Source of the DNA: Isoetes taiwanensis
Taxonomy: Eukaryota > Streptophyta > Lycopodiopsida > Isoetales > Isoetaceae
Direction: 5' to 3'
Length of the DNA stretch: 64,000 bases
Assembly: GCA_021234155.1 (NCBI GenBank)
Contig: JAJEKV010000041.1
Location: 4,454,829 to 4,518,828 of the forward strand
Part shown: in pieces, positions 33,020-45,234 of the stretch
Layout of the letters: the number at the start of each line of letters is the position of its first letter
Numbering within the stretch: the first letter of the stretch is position 1
Notes under the pieces: model-generated
What the model saw: the letters and a program-made list of their open reading frames with translations, nothing else
Database searches by the model: none
What the model was told of the DNA's origin: nothing
Position numbers and translations under genes: made by a program

Positions 33020-34807
33020 ATGGCGGATGTGGTTGTTACGACTGCCCTTCGCTTCCCCGGCGCAAGACATGGCCCTAAAATTGCCCTCTTACCACGTCGA
33101 GTAAAGAGTTCTATTTTAAGTGCATCCCTTCAAATACGTAGCAGCTATGAAAGCGGCCGCATCTACAAAACCTCTCAACAACACAGAGAGAAGGTTGAGA
33201 ATCTAGTTTCAAAATTAGAATGCCGGGATGCAGAACACAATCTAGAGGAGCTTCTAACTAGTTGGGGTAAGAAGATCACCCCAAGCTTTTTAGGTTATGT
33301 TCTCCAGAAATTGAGAAACCCTAACACTGCGATAGCAATTTTTTCCTGGGCTGCTAGACAGGACAGGTACAAGCACACTACATTTGCTTACAACTGTTTG
33401 CTCAATACCCTTGTTAGAAATGATAGGCAGGATGAAGCTTTTAGTATTTTTATGGAAAATATGAGGAAGGAATGCGAGCCTGACAATTTTACAGAGTCCA
33501 TTTTAGTCCGAGCACTATGCAGATCCGGTAAGATTGTAAAAGCTTGCAAGTTAGTCAAGTATATGAAATCTTCACATGGTTTGACACCAAATGTTGTTGT
33601 CTATACTGCGCTGATTGATGGGTTTTGCAAGGCGGGAAGGATTGAAGATGCTGTGGAGATTTTTAAGAAAATGGGCAAGGGAAAGACTTGTTCCCCGAAT
33701 GTAGTTACCTATAATGCAGTAATTGATGGGTTGTGCAAGGCTGGGAGGTTACCTGAGGCACAGGAGCTAATGAAGGAGATGCTAGATGCAGGTATTAAAC
33801 CTGATGCTTTCACATATACACCCTTGATCCATATTCTCTGTAAGACTGATAAAGTTGATGATGCTTACCAGTATTTCCGGACAATGATCCAGAACAAGTG
33901 CATCCCTCATGTGATTACTTACCTTGTCTTGCTAGATGGGCTGTGCCAACAGAAACGGTTAGATGATGCTAAGGGGCTTCTGCAAACAATGAACGCAACT
34001 AATTGTGCCCCAAGTGCAGGTGTATATGCCATGCTCATCAGTGCCTTCTACAAAGAGAACAGAGCAGATGAAGCTTGGCAATTATTTCAAGAAATGGTTA
34101 CAAGGGGATGCACTCCTAGTGTGGCCGTATATAATGCCATCATGGGCAATCTCTGCATGCAGGAGAAGTTTACAGGGGCTCATTGGCTGCTGCAGGAAAT
34201 GAGTGATAAAAACCGTAGGCCCAATGCAGCGACTTACAACATTCTCATAAAGGGCTTTTGTGCTGCCAAGAAAGTTGAAGAAGCCTATGTGTTTTACAAA
34301 GAAATGAAGATGCAGGGTTGGATTCCAAATAGTTCCGCTTATCAGGCTTTAATGGAAGGTCTTTCTCTTTTGAATAGGGATGATGATGCATTTTGTGTGT
34401 TTGAAGATATGGCATCTAATGAACGTTTTCCATCTTCTGAAGCATGTACTTTACTTGTAAATAATCTTTGTTCATCAGGAAAGTTTCATGAGGCACAACA
34501 AGTGATTAGGACTCTATGCGTGAAACAAAATATTGAAGGTGCTCAGCAACTTCTAGACGAGATGTTAGAAGCTGGCCATGTTCCTTCGAGCATTACATAT
34601 CAAAAGCTTTCATCTGCACTTTGTGAAGCAAATGAAATTGAGAAAGCCCAACATCTCCTCGGAGCTCAAAGCCCTTTATCTCTTGCCCAACATTTGGAAG
34701 GCTCTGCTGAATCAACGGTTGCGAGTGTTCCCTGTCCAGAAGTGGTGTATGAAGGGGAGAATCTACACGAGAGTGAATTGCACCAAACTGAGGAGGAGTG
34801 CTTCTGA
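33020..34807 (+). CDS. P-class pentatricopeptide-repeat protein, 595 aa
   Basis: A single-exon frame from MADVVV to TGA. The first ~40 residues are rich in R, S and A with few acids, as in organelle transit peptides. From about residue 115 the protein is a run of 35-residue PPR motifs: YNCLLNTLVRNDRQDEAFSI, VVYTALIDGFCKAGRIEDAV, VTYNAVIDGLCKAGRLPEAQ, FTYTPLIHILCKTDKVDDAY, VITYLVLLDGLCQQKRLDDA and others, ending near 550. The last motif (ITYQKLSSALCEANEIEKAQ) is followed by an acidic tail without E or DYW domain. P-class proteins bind organellar RNA, stabilising ends or aiding splicing or translation. The target cannot be read from here. One shortened motif (HEAQQVIRTLCVKQNIEGAQ) is the only oddity. 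It looks intact. Confidence 0.93.
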   Translation: MADVVVTTALRFPGARHGPKIALLPRRVKSSILSASLQIRSSYESGRIYKTSQQHREKVENLVSKLECRDAEHNLEELLTSWGKKITPSFLGYVLQKLRNPNTAIAIFSWAARQDRYKHTTFAYNCLLNTLVRNDRQDEAFSIFMENMRKECEPDNFTESILVRALCRSGKIVKACKLVKYMKSSHGLTPNVVVYTALIDGFCKAGRIEDAVEIFKKMGKGKTCSPNVVTYNAVIDGLCKAGRLPEAQELMKEMLDAGIKPDAFTYTPLIHILCKTDKVDDAYQYFRTMIQNKCIPHVITYLVLLDGLCQQKRLDDAKGLLQTMNATNCAPSAGVYAMLISAFYKENRADEAWQLFQEMVTRGCTPSVAVYNAIMGNLCMQEKFTGAHWLLQEMSDKNRRPNAATYNILIKGFCAAKKVEEAYVFYKEMKMQGWIPNSSAYQALMEGLSLLNRDDDAFCVFEDMASNERFPSSEACTLLVNNLCSSGKFHEAQQVIRTLCVKQNIEGAQQLLDEMLEAGHVPSSITYQKLSSALCEANEIEKAQHLLGAQSPLSLAQHLEGSAESTVASVPCPEVVYEGENLHESELHQTEEECF

Positions 34808-36260
34808 GTTCTTTAATTGACTTCTAAGGATATAGAAAGGGGAATGTGTAAACATTGCTTCTTTCATCTCTGACATGATCTCCTGTCAGGGATGCATTTG
34901 GGAAATGCAACTTTGTGGAGGAATGTCACTCCTGATATGAACGAGGAGGTGAAGGAAGCGTGACGGATGAAGAGCAAGCTGTGGGAAGGGAAACCCTAGC
35001 ACAGCCACCGGGAAGCAGTTCCATTGGACCAAAAAGTTCAAAATTTGGAAGTTGTTGCTGAATCTTCACCATGAAGTGGATGCTGCCAAAACGCCAGAGT
35101 TGAGATCTCAGTGTGAATGTTTTTCATACACTGTTGCCAGACTGTTTTTAGAACAGTTTTAAACATATATTGTGAGTGGTAATTATGGTAGCCTTCAGCT
35201 TTCCCCGTCAGCCTGGCCGTAGATTTATCCTCTAGAATAGCTAACCTTCAAGGTTGTGCAGTTGATTTTATGGTTTCTTTTGTGGATTGCGTGCGTGGTG
35301 TTGGTTATATTTTCAAATGTGTTCCCTCTCTATCCCAGCCCCTGATCTGGATATTTTCCCCACGGGGCAAAACAACGGCCAACATGTATTGAAATACGCC
35401 TAGGTTGAGAAGGGACAGTTTACGTTATTGTTTTATAACTACGACATCGTCAAATTATATAAAACATACTGAATTAGAGGTGCAAGAAACATGAAACTAC
35501 ATCTGCTATATAGATATGCATAGATATGCAGGAAACTATATCTGCAGAATAGAGATATTTAATGAAGCTATCATGAAACTATCATTTATGCACCATGTTT
35601 TGCACAAACCTCATGCATGCAATTTGATCAAATTTGATGTTACATGGAGACAAAAACATGGCAAAATCCACCTTGATGCTTACAATGAACTAACTCGAAC
35701 AACATCCTTAGGATAGACCTCTAATTTATGTGTATATTTCTTGGTTGATATAAGTTCTCTGTGAAAAATTACAGCATGCAGGAATACGTGGAAGTATGGA
35801 AGTTCATACCCAATGTTTAATACCGCGTTCTAACGACAGGTATGAAAACAACTATTAGAGATTTCGTCACACCTGGATCTGCAATGCAAATTCATAAATA
35901 GTATCTTTGCTAACTTAAATTGCACAAATAGTGCTAACAGATTTTGACAATGTTATGGAGCAATATCGTGAGAAGAGTCTAGAGTAGAGTGTATTTATGT
36001 GCAGTTAGTCATTCAAAAAACAACGGATGCTGCCTAGAAAAACATGAACGGGCAGGCTATTTTTCGCCTTCTAATCCAATGCCATCACCACACGTGTCCA
36101 TGATTCTTTTTGCGAATCTCCCATGATGTTGCTACTGTACTTTTGGAGGACATTCTGGTCGTCATTCTGCTACTGCACCACATTCTGCAGCAATCAAGCT
36201 CTACGCCGTCCACGTGTCCATGATCGAAAGCTGAAAATAGCCTGCCAGTTCTTTCCGTAT
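34808..36260. other. Gene-poor stretch after the PPR gene
   Basis: The first few hundred bases are probably PPR 3' UTR. No other gene or repeat end stands out. Confidence 0.5.
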
Positions 36261-36370
36261 ACAAGAATTGCAGGCTGCTTTAAATTCCATGGGGGAAAGT
36301 GTTGCCGACGCGCGTCAGTGCGGAGGCAACACTTGACCCCACGAAATTTAAAGCAGCTTGCAATTCTCGT
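36261..36370. repeat. Foldback hairpin with ~46-bp arms
   Basis: The left arm (36,261-36,306, ACAAGAATTGCAGGCTGCTT...) and right arm (36,324-36,370) are inverted complements with about eight mismatches, separated by a loop of about 17 nt containing GACGCGCGTC. Weak complementarity continues outward. It may be a small MITE-like or foldback element. Confidence 0.8.
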
Positions 36371-36619
36371 AACGTGAATGTATAGCTGTCGATTTTTCTG
36401 ACGTGGCATTTTCCCTATCTTTCTCCTCCACAGCTATGGCATTCTGAATTGTTCCAGTCCATTTTCGAAGCTGCTAGGGCATTTTGAGGCTATTTTTTAT
36501 GGCACTGCATAATTTTTGAAGGCGCTTGGCTGTTTCGAAGGTCCTCATCGAGCCATGCTTCTGTTTTTAGTTAAATTTTGTTGCATGCCGATAAATCTTT
36601 GTTGCAGGTGGTTCAACGA

Positions 36620-36802
36620 CTGTTCTTGCTTGTTTCATGAGATCTTTGTTGATTTTTGAAGCAGTACGCCGAGTTTTGGAGCTTCTTGGCGTTTTTTGTA
36701 AGCATCCTCTCTGTTCTTGCTTGTTTCATGAGATCTTTGTCGATTTTTGAAGCAGTACGTCGAGTTTTGGAGCTTCTTGGCGAGTTTTTGTAAGCATCCT
36801 CT
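36620..36802. repeat. 91-bp tandem duplication
   Basis: CTGTTCTTGCTTGTTTCATG begins at 36,620 and 36,711. The two copies differ by a few substitutions and a two-base indel (GGCG/GGCGAG). Both also end in TTTTTGTAAGCATCCTCT. No open frame is maintained. Confidence 0.85.
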
Positions 36803-37714
36803 TCTTGTCTTTGTTTTCGATTTTTCATTCTAACAACTTGTTTATTTCTTTTGTGCAGTTGATTTTCAAGAGATTTTTGCCGAGTATTGGAGTCTTGCCA
36901 AGTTTTGAAGCCGCATCCTGTTCCGGCAAAGTTTTTTTGGCTGGGCATCCAGGTTCAAAGGAGTTTCCAAGTTGCAAAGCTTTTACAGTAAAGCAGCTAA
37001 CACCGACTCTTTCTGGAAGATTCAAGGATGCAGATGGCAAGCTATCATGCAAAGCTCTTGAATCGGCCAAAATGATGCAAGTTAGAGGAGTTTTATGCTG
37101 AAATCAGTCGGGTCTGCCCTTTCGATTCCCATTTTAGAAGTGGGCACTTGCTATGGTCTTTGCTTTCTAAATCCTATCATTTTCCACCTCGAATCTGCTC
37201 CTTTTTATGCTTCACATTGGGCCTGATCACAAATTCATTTTTCTGTATGGTGCTGGACTGATTTCTGAATCTTTTGTATCAGTTTCTGAGACTACCCTCT
37301 TCATACAATGCTTCCAGGGATTTTCGGAGTTTTTAATTGAGTAGATTTGAACTAATGATTCAATTGACATGTTGATCATTTTCTTGATCTATTCTAAACT
37401 CTCTAATCTACTTGATCTGCACTGTTGTAACTTTTTCAATGGAATCAAATTTTCTTGTCAAATTTGATTTTTTTAATTGTTTTGATTGGGTGAGTTCAGT
37501 AAAAGTTTGAGAATATAAGGTAAAAATTATAAAATGTAGAGTTAAAATTTTCAGAATGTAAGGTAAAGACTTATAATGTAAGGTAAAAATTGAGAATGCA
37601 AGGTGAAAAACAAATCACCAAAAAGAGACAAACATTCCCTAAAAGAATGTATACCACATGGCAACACACCAATGGCAGAGAAGTCATAAAAATTGATAAC
37701 TTACATTTACTTTA

Positions 37715-37801
37715 GGTGAAAGCCCCTCCGGGCTTGACTCCGGAGGGTCGTCGCGGAGGCCTGCTTTACCCTCCAGAGTCAAGCCCGGAGGGGCTTTCTC
37801 C
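37715..37801. repeat. GC-rich hairpin with 34-bp arms
   Basis: The left arm 37,715-37,748 and right arm 37,768-37,801 are inverted complements with two mismatches around a 19-nt loop. Each arm is itself nearly palindromic (CCCTCCGG...CCGGAGGG), so alternative folds exist. It stands out as a GC-rich island in AT-rich DNA. It could be a MITE or a small-RNA precursor. Confidence 0.85.
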
Positions 37802-38326
37802 TATACAAAATGTATATGAAATTTCATTGCTGTTTTAGCTATTCGCAATTTAGTAGATGCAATTTCGGAAGATGCATCTCAATTTCTAGCTTGTGAGATG
37901 ATTAATTAACCAGGATGTAAACAGAGGCTTTCACCATTGATGTTGAGAAGTGGTCTTAGAAACACATTTTTGCATTGCAGCATCCTAGAAAGCAGCAATA
38001 ATTGCAGAACACAAATAGGGGAGGACGAAACAATGCCTAGAAACCAAAAGTTTTATCTCCTTGCAGCTTTAAAAGAGTAGGCATTTCTGAGTTCTGGGAT
38101 TAGACCTCTGTATCATGCAATTGACCTCTAGCCTTCACATAGTCCTTTTGCTTCAACAGACCAAACAGAGTATAGCCATTAACAGTTTTTTGCTTGGTTT
38201 TTCCTTCAAGTCTCCATGGCGTGAGTAAAACTCGCATGTAAGACTCTGTAAAATTTTGCAGGTAAAACTTTGCTAGAGGATTTGCTCTTCATAGATAGAT
38301 CTTCGCAGGGAGAGTATTGGATCTGT

Positions 38327-38728
38327 TCAGAACTGTGCAAAACTGCAAGAAACATGTCCCCTATTTAGTAGAAAACGTGTCAAAGATCTCCACAAAATGG
38401 CTAAGCTTCTAAGAAGTTGTTTTGGCATGTCATCTCCAAGTGGCCATATTCTAACTAGTACTTGAGCAAATACATATTTCTTGGGAGTCTTTGAGGTCGT
38501 GCATACTACCCATGTATCAGACCATCCCAAAAATCGACTATCCCAGGCCGCCCCGCTCCATTTTTCCTCCAATCCGCCCACAACATCTGCCCACCCCCCA
38601 CCATTCCAATTCGTGAAAACCACCCTAGCATCATCCAGGTTTTTCCTTGGTAGATCTCGATAAATTTTGTTTAAAACGAACATGGAGCAATTTTTTAAGC
38701 ATTTTTCTTTGCTATCGGATATACGCAA
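38327..38728 (-). CDS. Hypothetical ORF, 133 aa
   Basis: An open frame with an amino-acid mix that looks coded (ARVVFTNWNGGGWADVVGGL, then WSGAAWDSRFLGWSDTW). Tryptophan-rich segments of this kind occur in LINE ORF1-like proteins, but I do not recognise it. It has no clear partner exons and no promoter features. It could equally be a retroelement remnant. Confidence 0.2.
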   Translation of the reverse strand: MRISDSKEKCLKNCSMFVLNKIYRDLPRKNLDDARVVFTNWNGGGWADVVGGLEEKWSGAAWDSRFLGWSDTWVVCTTSKTPKKYVFAQVLVRIWPLGDDMPKQLLRSLAILWRSLTRFLLNRGHVSCSFAQF

Positions 38729-39144
38729 AGGTTGATTGATGGCAAGGTTGGATTCGAGAGGGCCATCAGGGTGATTACTCCTGCCATTCTTATTTCATAT
38801 GATGGAGCAGCTACCCGGATCAGAGGATGAACACAGCGGGAGTGGAAATCCGAGGAGGGAGGAAAATGAATGAGAACAACATGCTGATTTCAAAGGAAAG
38901 TCTGCAACATATGGGCGAAGGGAAAGTGGTAAGGAAACCAGGCGAGGGACTACCGGGATCGAAGAACAAGTCGAAGCCACCGGTTAATCATTACGAGAGA
39001 TACTAGTGACGGCCACATGCATTGTTTTAGGGGAGCTCACCCTCTATTTTGGAGGTAGAGGCCCCCATTTCAGTGCGAAGGCTGATCGTTAGTGTACCAT
39101 TTTCCTGGGTGTCGATTGACGTTGTTAACAGGCTAGTTACCTGT

Positions 39145-39554
39145 TGTTAAGAGACAGAAGCAGAAAGGAAGAAGAAGATTGAACAACAGTTTTTCACCTA
39201 CCATTATCTCGGGAGGCCCTCCTTAAGATTGGATGCACAACCCTCTCTCGAATCAGAATCGTCTACGGAGGCATATATGAAGGCTGCCAAGAAACCTTGG
39301 CATGTGGCCAGGCTTACGAAACAGACACTTGATGTGGCATGCTATCTCACCACCCAACCACAAGCCCTCAGCCAAAACACCGCTGCCCTAGAGCTCTCCC
39401 CTGAGCAACTATATAGCATGCACACCCTTTGGCCCTCCTTTGGACCAAACCCTCCCTTGGACAAAGGCCCAAAGGTCCAAAGGCCCACACGGCCCAAAAA
39501 GGCCCAAGGCCTTTTGCCATGTCCTTGGCATATATCATTCCCTCCCTCTTGACA
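39145..39554 (-). repeat. 3' LTR of a Ty3/gypsy remnant
   Basis: On the minus strand the block opens TGTCAAGAG and closes CTCTTAACA, imperfect inverted ends of the TG..CA type, 410 bp apart. It lies directly downstream of the gypsy integrase C-terminus. It includes runs such as GGCCTTTTTGGGCC. No matching 5' LTR is in the window, so the ends remain a proposal. Confidence 0.5.
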
Positions 39555-40660
39555 TTGCAACAGTCCTCTACTGCAAAAGGGTATTTACATACCTTTAGCC
39601 ATCCAAGCATAATCCTTCCTTGGCCCCCTCCTAGGCCAGCTAGTAGAAGCCTGTCGCGAAGAATATTCGGATAAGCTTTTAATAACAATGTCACATACCC
39701 ATGAAGCGTCCTCCAAAGTTTGTGAGCAAACTTTACCAAATACTGTCTTGAACCACTAGTGGATTGTTCTTCCAAAATTGTTTCCCAATTCTAGAACTTT
39801 GGAAATACCAATCAATTTTGGCTCACTTAACCTTTCAAGTGGAGGTAAGTCTTTATCTTGATAAGCTTTTAGGAATTATACGAGGCAATCATAATTGATA
39901 TGCACTCTCGTTGACCACTTATAACTTGAAATGATCCATGGAAATGGGGTGCCAACTTAAGATTCTTCTTGCACGCATAAAGACGACTGAGCATCTCAAA
40001 TACGAGCCTGAAACAAGTCTATGAGATCCTTATGCTCAATAAGCAAATCATCAGCAGCTGGAACATCCTCACTCACCCAAAAGAGTGGCTCCCGTATAGG
40101 CTGATCGTAGACCGCCTAAAAAGGGGTCATCTTTATGGTAGACTGATAGGTGTTTTTGTATACAAATTTAGTTATAGGTAATTAACCTTGCCACGTTCTT
40201 GATGTTCATTGACAAAGCCTTTTAAGATGGAACAAGTAACTTTGTTCACCACCTCAAGTTGTCCATCATTTTCTTGGGAAATGCAGTGTTAGTTTCCAAT
40301 TGCATAAATAATGCCTTGCACAATTTAGTTGTATCCTTAGGCAACACACGTAGCCTAAATCTCTTTAAAGGAACACCATGAGGTTTCTTGTTCATTTTCT
40401 TTATCCGTTGGCAATTGACGCAATGACGAATATGAACCAAGACATCTCTCCGCATCCAGGCCAAATAAAGTATGGTTCTATCTTTGCCAAAGTCGCCCCC
40501 ATGCCACGATGACCCGCAGTAGGTGCATCATGGACCTCTCTAAGAATACGTGATCTAAAGTCACAAACAATGCATAGCTTTGGACATGTATATAAGAACC
40601 CATTAACGATCTTATATCCATACAAGAATTTGGCGCCGACGAAGCCGGTGCTCTATGCAA
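39555..40660 (-). pseudogene. Ty3/gypsy integrase remnant
   Basis: The HHCC zinc-binding region of integrase is visible in two frames: VHDAPTAGHRGMGATLAKIE with the histidines (40,401-40,625) and RRDVLVHIRHCVNCQRI with the cysteines (40,246-40,464). The central catalytic core is missing. Downstream pieces still read EPLFWVSEDVPAADDLLIEH near 40,080 and LPPLERLSEPKLIG near 39,840, typical of the integrase C-terminal region. Several frameshifts are present. It is a 5'-truncated, internally deleted copy. Confidence 0.75.
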
Positions 40661-41610
40661 ATTATATCTTTTGAGACGTCATGTCACAAGTTACAATACA
40701 ACAGCTTTATTTTTTTCAATAATTGTGCTTTGTTAAGTGAAATAATGGATAATGTAGAACTTCTTTGCATGCCTAGAATGAATACATTTTGTGAATTTGG
40801 TTTTTGATACACATTGCTACTTCGCTAGTGATGTCGTGAATTTGAGATCAAAAGCGAAATGCGAACCATGATGTAATTTGATTAGATGCAGATTGATATG
40901 GTTTTCTAAAATAACTTTATAGACATCTAGAAAACTAACAACCTCTGCACGACGGTGGGATCAAAAACTGAAAGAATGACATGGTTTCCTAAAACGGTGT
41001 CATAAGAATGTTACAATTGTCATGAAAGGGGCAATTAAGTACCTAACGAAATTGGCATAGGTGGTTTGAAAGCACATTATATTAACAAAGACCTAGAGTT
41101 GACGACAATAAAGTATACAATATCTAAGCTCTGACATTAAAAAATTTTGCAATTGCTCGAAGTCTAGTTCTTAGGTAATTGGATTCACTAAATTGCAGTA
41201 AATATAAGTCAATTTGTCGCATTTTGAACACAAGCACCTACTTTTGGACAGCTTTACGAGAGTTGTAGAAACATTAAAACTTGAATTATTTTAATGCTGT
41301 GGTTATGAGATGTAAATATTAAAACTTGAATTATTTTAATTATGTGGTTATGAGATGTTTTCAAGGTCTCATAACTTATATATGGCAAATGCATGGCCCC
41401 TTTATTCTGCAAAGCCGAAGCTTGTCTAACATATATAACTCTCCTATGAAAATTCCTTTGGCATATTCTTTTAAGATGCTTTCTTCTAAAGCCGCCACGT
41501 ACCATTCTGAGGAAAAAATAGAGCATTAAAAAATATGGGAAAAAACCAAAAAATAGACGGATTTGGGGGCGCATTGCCTTTGTAAAAATTTAGGGCGGCT
41601 TTAATATCCA
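40661..41610. other. AT-rich stretch without recognised genes
   Basis: A roughly 45-bp unit with AACTTGAATTATTTTAAT is repeated at 41,277-41,292 and 41,325-41,340. Nothing else is assignable. Confidence 0.5.
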
Positions 41611-41619
41611 AGATCGTGA

Positions 41620-42075
41620 ATTTGCTATGACTTCTGCGCTGAAGATTTTAGTCGACCTGCCGAATCTTGAAGAACCCAGTTGCCGATTTGCTTTAACATG
41701 TCCCATTCTTCAATTCATATCCAAGCTAAGCAAACTTAGGAAGATTGATCTTTATTTCAACAAAGGCATCACTGGCAGCCTGCTGGGGTCCATTTTCAAC
41801 CTCCCTCATCTGGAAGAACTTAATTTGCACCATTGCAGCATTGGCAGAATTGTACCACCAAGCATATCCAAGCTTCAAAAGATCAAACATTTCATTTCAT
41901 GCTTAGAAATACCCAGTTGAGAGGGGTTATTCCGTCAACAATTGGATTGCTCAGAAATCTCGAACGATTGGATCTAGCAGAAAATTTTCTGGAAGGAAGT
42001 ATTCCTGGAAGTTTGGGCGATCTATCAGAGCTCAAAGTGCTTATGCTTGGTGGCAAGGCACAGAGAAGTGGCACA
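41620..42075 (+). pseudogene. LRR receptor-like fragment with frameshift
   Basis: Five to six leucine-rich repeats of the plant extracellular type are visible: LSKLRKIDLYFNKGITGSL, LPHLEELNLHHCSIGRIVPP, then after a frameshift near 41,900 LRGVIPSTIGLLRNLERLDL and AENFLEGSIPGSLGDLSELK. The G-x-(I/V)-P phrasing is that of LRR receptor kinases and receptor-like proteins. There is no signal peptide, membrane segment or kinase nearby, so it is a fragment. Confidence 0.75.
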
Positions 42076-42440
42076 TAGATCTGGCCACTGGTTGAGCTGT
42101 CAGAGATTGCTTGAAGAGCAAGAAAGGGGAAGGCCGTACAAGAATGGGACTTTTAAAATTTGTTGTTTTGTTAAGTACACTTGTTGTGCTCAGGTTTTTT
42201 TTTTTAGACGTAAATATTGTAGGGTTCAAGTTTGACGGGCACCCCCTAATTTTTCAATGGCATGTACTTTTTTTTTGGTCTTTCATATGACAAAATGTTA
42301 ATCAATTTGAACCTTTCAATTGACATACAAAAATTTTAATTGACGGAAGACCATTTTTCAATAAAAAACTTAGAACAAGAAGGTAAGTTACATAATAGTA
42401 ACTACTAATATAAACATAGTTTAAAAGTTAAAGAGTAGCA

Positions 42441-42830
42441 TCAACAACATGATTCAAGAGTCAGCAAAAGACATTGATGCTCTTCTACATTTATCTTCAT
42501 TCTAAACATCAAAGCATGTTTTCTAATCCATGTTTCAAATGGTTTACTGCACATGGAAACCATCATAGTAGCATCCAACGTTTCCAAGTTCATGCAGGCC
42601 CTCACTCTTGATGTTTTTTTGGAGGGAGAAACCCCTCTCACAACATGTTGTGCTTCTTGGAATAACCATGCAATACTGCCATAGACTCATAAGTGCTGGA
42701 AAATTGTTCCACCAACTATCTGCTGTTCCATCCTCCTCTGTATAAATAGTCCAAGCCACCAATATATTTTTATTCTTGGTTGCCCAGAAAAGTGTCCCAA
42801 CAAAGTCTTCTCTCTCACTCAATTTACCTT
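42441..42830 (-). pseudogene. hAT-type transposase C-terminal fragment
   Basis: WWNNFPALMSLWQYCMVIPR followed by STTCCERGFSLQKNIKS matches the hAT C-terminal dimerisation region as found in ZNF862-like transposases. A frame slip then leads to NLETLDATMMVSMCSKPFETW, the expected continuation. No N-terminal BED finger or DDE core is present. The hAT-like element at 2,905 is unlikely to be its partner, since their ends cannot be compared. Confidence 0.65.
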
Positions 42831-45230
42831 TTGCTGTAGCAGATGTGGGGCTCTAGTTAATGTCCACTGGTGAATCTCGATGACAAAGACGATGACAACC
42901 TCTCTGCTCCACAGACTCCGTCCACAGAACAGAGTCCATAGACGCCGCCGTTTTGTGTAAAAGGGGGGAAAGAAAGAACCAAAAACAAATTTTATTTGAG
43001 CATTATATTACATGCTTACCAAAAAGAGCCGTGGTAGCAGGCAACTGGCAGAGCAGAAATCATACGAATTTCCTAAATTAGTGGATTTGTTGGGGGAAAT
43101 GGGAGAATAGGAGGAATCGTGAATGTAATAGATGTTAAAAAAACTAGTCAAAAGCACGTTTGATTACTTTTTATAGAAATTACATGTTTTGATAATTTTC
43201 TTTTGCCTCTGCAATTTGTAATATCAAGTTTCCTATATCAATGTCATTAGAAGCAGAGCTAATTTCTAGTTATACTATCATGGTGCACCTGGAGTCGTGG
43301 TAATTAAGTTACTTTAATTCTTGTTGTAATTTGGTGGCACTGGATCCTGTAAACACAACTAATTTGCGTGATATTTACTAATTAACATGGCTGAATGCTA
43401 GGGCGGCTACTACAATTGGTGATTTGTTTAAATTGTTCAAAATGGAAGTTGTTTCTCTAATTCTATGTTTGGTGCAGAATGGCTTTCATGCTGCTAAATT
43501 TGGAATTGCAATGGGCTGGTTAAACATGATCCACAAGAATGGCCCACTAGAACGAAATAGAGGGGATATGATGAAATGCAAGAATGCCACTTCTTTTGTG
43601 AGAGCGAAGGAATAAAAATTTTGAAATAAATTTCAAGGAATATTTCAATCTTTCATATATTCCTTCGTCATTCGAAGAGGCCAGAGGCTAATCGATCCAC
43701 ATTCAGGGCAATTGAACTCATTCCTATGGGAATTATTTTAATGTAATGCATATTTGGCTCAAATTACATCCATTTTATTACCATTGTTATCAGGTAGAAT
43801 TACCAAGATGGTGTTGATGTGGCTGCCGGGCTTGGCATCACTCATGGCTTCACCATTCGTGATGCTCGTTTACCGGCATCGCCGAGCATCGCCTCAACAG
43901 TTTATAGAGCATAAAATGCCTCGCCACAAAAATTATCTCGACATGGAATTAGAATTGGAGAACCAATGGCAGTGTTTTTATCAAATTTAGAGTTATGTAC
44001 CCAAATTGCTATATACTTACATGTAGCACATGGTGGCTTGGTACCTTAACTCAAGAATAGCGCCTTTCATTGTCTGAGATGACATGCTTCCCAGTTCGTT
44101 AATGGCCTTTTTTTGTGAAATCGTCACAAAAGATGTAATAAGGTGCAAACCAGACCTTTGATAAAATGAACATACTTACAGAAAAATCTTTTCGATCCAT
44201 GAGCACATTGTGTGATAATAAAATGGAATAAACATCACGAGCTGAAACTGCAGATAGACTCCGACTTAGTGACTTTTATGCCAACGGCTCGAGCATTCCG
44301 CACTATCAAGCTGACCTGTAGGACATTATTTTCATGTTGTTCAGCATTCATGGGACAACTTTCACAGCATTTATGCAAAGACTTTATAGAAACTCAAGAT
44401 CCAATAGCAAGAGAAGGAAGAGGAAGAACAGTTCATTAACATCTACTAAAGACCCTTAGGGTCTATGAGACCAATTATGTACGGCATTTTCCATTTGAAC
44501 CTGCAAGAAGGAAGGGCGAGATGTTCCTAGTCATTTGATGTAAGCTACTGCTAAGAAAAAACATCTACGCAAAATTCTTAAAAGAATATTTCCTAAGGAA
44601 ACGTTCCATTTGACATCACAACTTCTTCAAAGTAAGGCCTGATATCAGCAACTGGCACCGTTTGTAAGGAGCTGGAATAACCCTACCAGTGAGTAATGTG
44701 GTTGGGCCTCCCACAGCCAGATCCTCCTTGCCCAATTACCAGATCCTCCTTGCCCAATTACTGCTGGACCAGTGCTATTGAAACGTGAGAAAAGCTCCTC
44801 TTCTTCTGCACTGGCAGCCCGAGCATGTAGAGAACGATGATGGCTCTATATCCAAAGCACTATTGGCTGGTGCCATGGGATTTGATGTGAATACCTATAT
44901 AGCCAATTATTTGCATTGCCATTATGGTGTATGTTGTGTAAGTTTAACCTAGAGCAATGTACTGCATGGCATATTCAAAATGTCATATCAACGACATGTT
45001 ACACCTACAATCCTCTTTACCAAGTAAATTATAATTAGCAAAAGTTAGAACACAGCATAGGCTCAGTTTCTGTAGTACTGTGGCCTTCCAATTCACCTAT
45101 CCGTATGAGCCCTTAACTCATGTTCTTTCTACTACCAACATCATTACTATCCATGTAAAGATCCAAATTATGATGTTAGTAAAGGAGTCCATAATCAGAA
45201 ATGCCCATTGATAGCATAAAATCCTTTTGG
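42831..45230. other. Stretch with no supported gene
   Basis: A 30-bp string ending in AGCACGTTTGATTACTTT at 43,139-43,172 also occurs at 15,727-15,757, perhaps the end of a shared element. CAGATCCTCCTTGCCCAATT is tandemly duplicated at 44,719-44,762. The ORFs at 43,424 and 43,754 resemble no family I know. Confidence 0.45.
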
Positions 45231-45234
45231 CTGC

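Noticed and set aside
37715-37801. Rho-independent terminator
   Set aside because: Bacterial-type terminators do not apply here, arms are far too long and no U-tract follows.
43424-43990. Two plus-strand ORFs as small host genes
   Set aside because: No family resemblance, no exon chain and ordinary length for chance ORFs.
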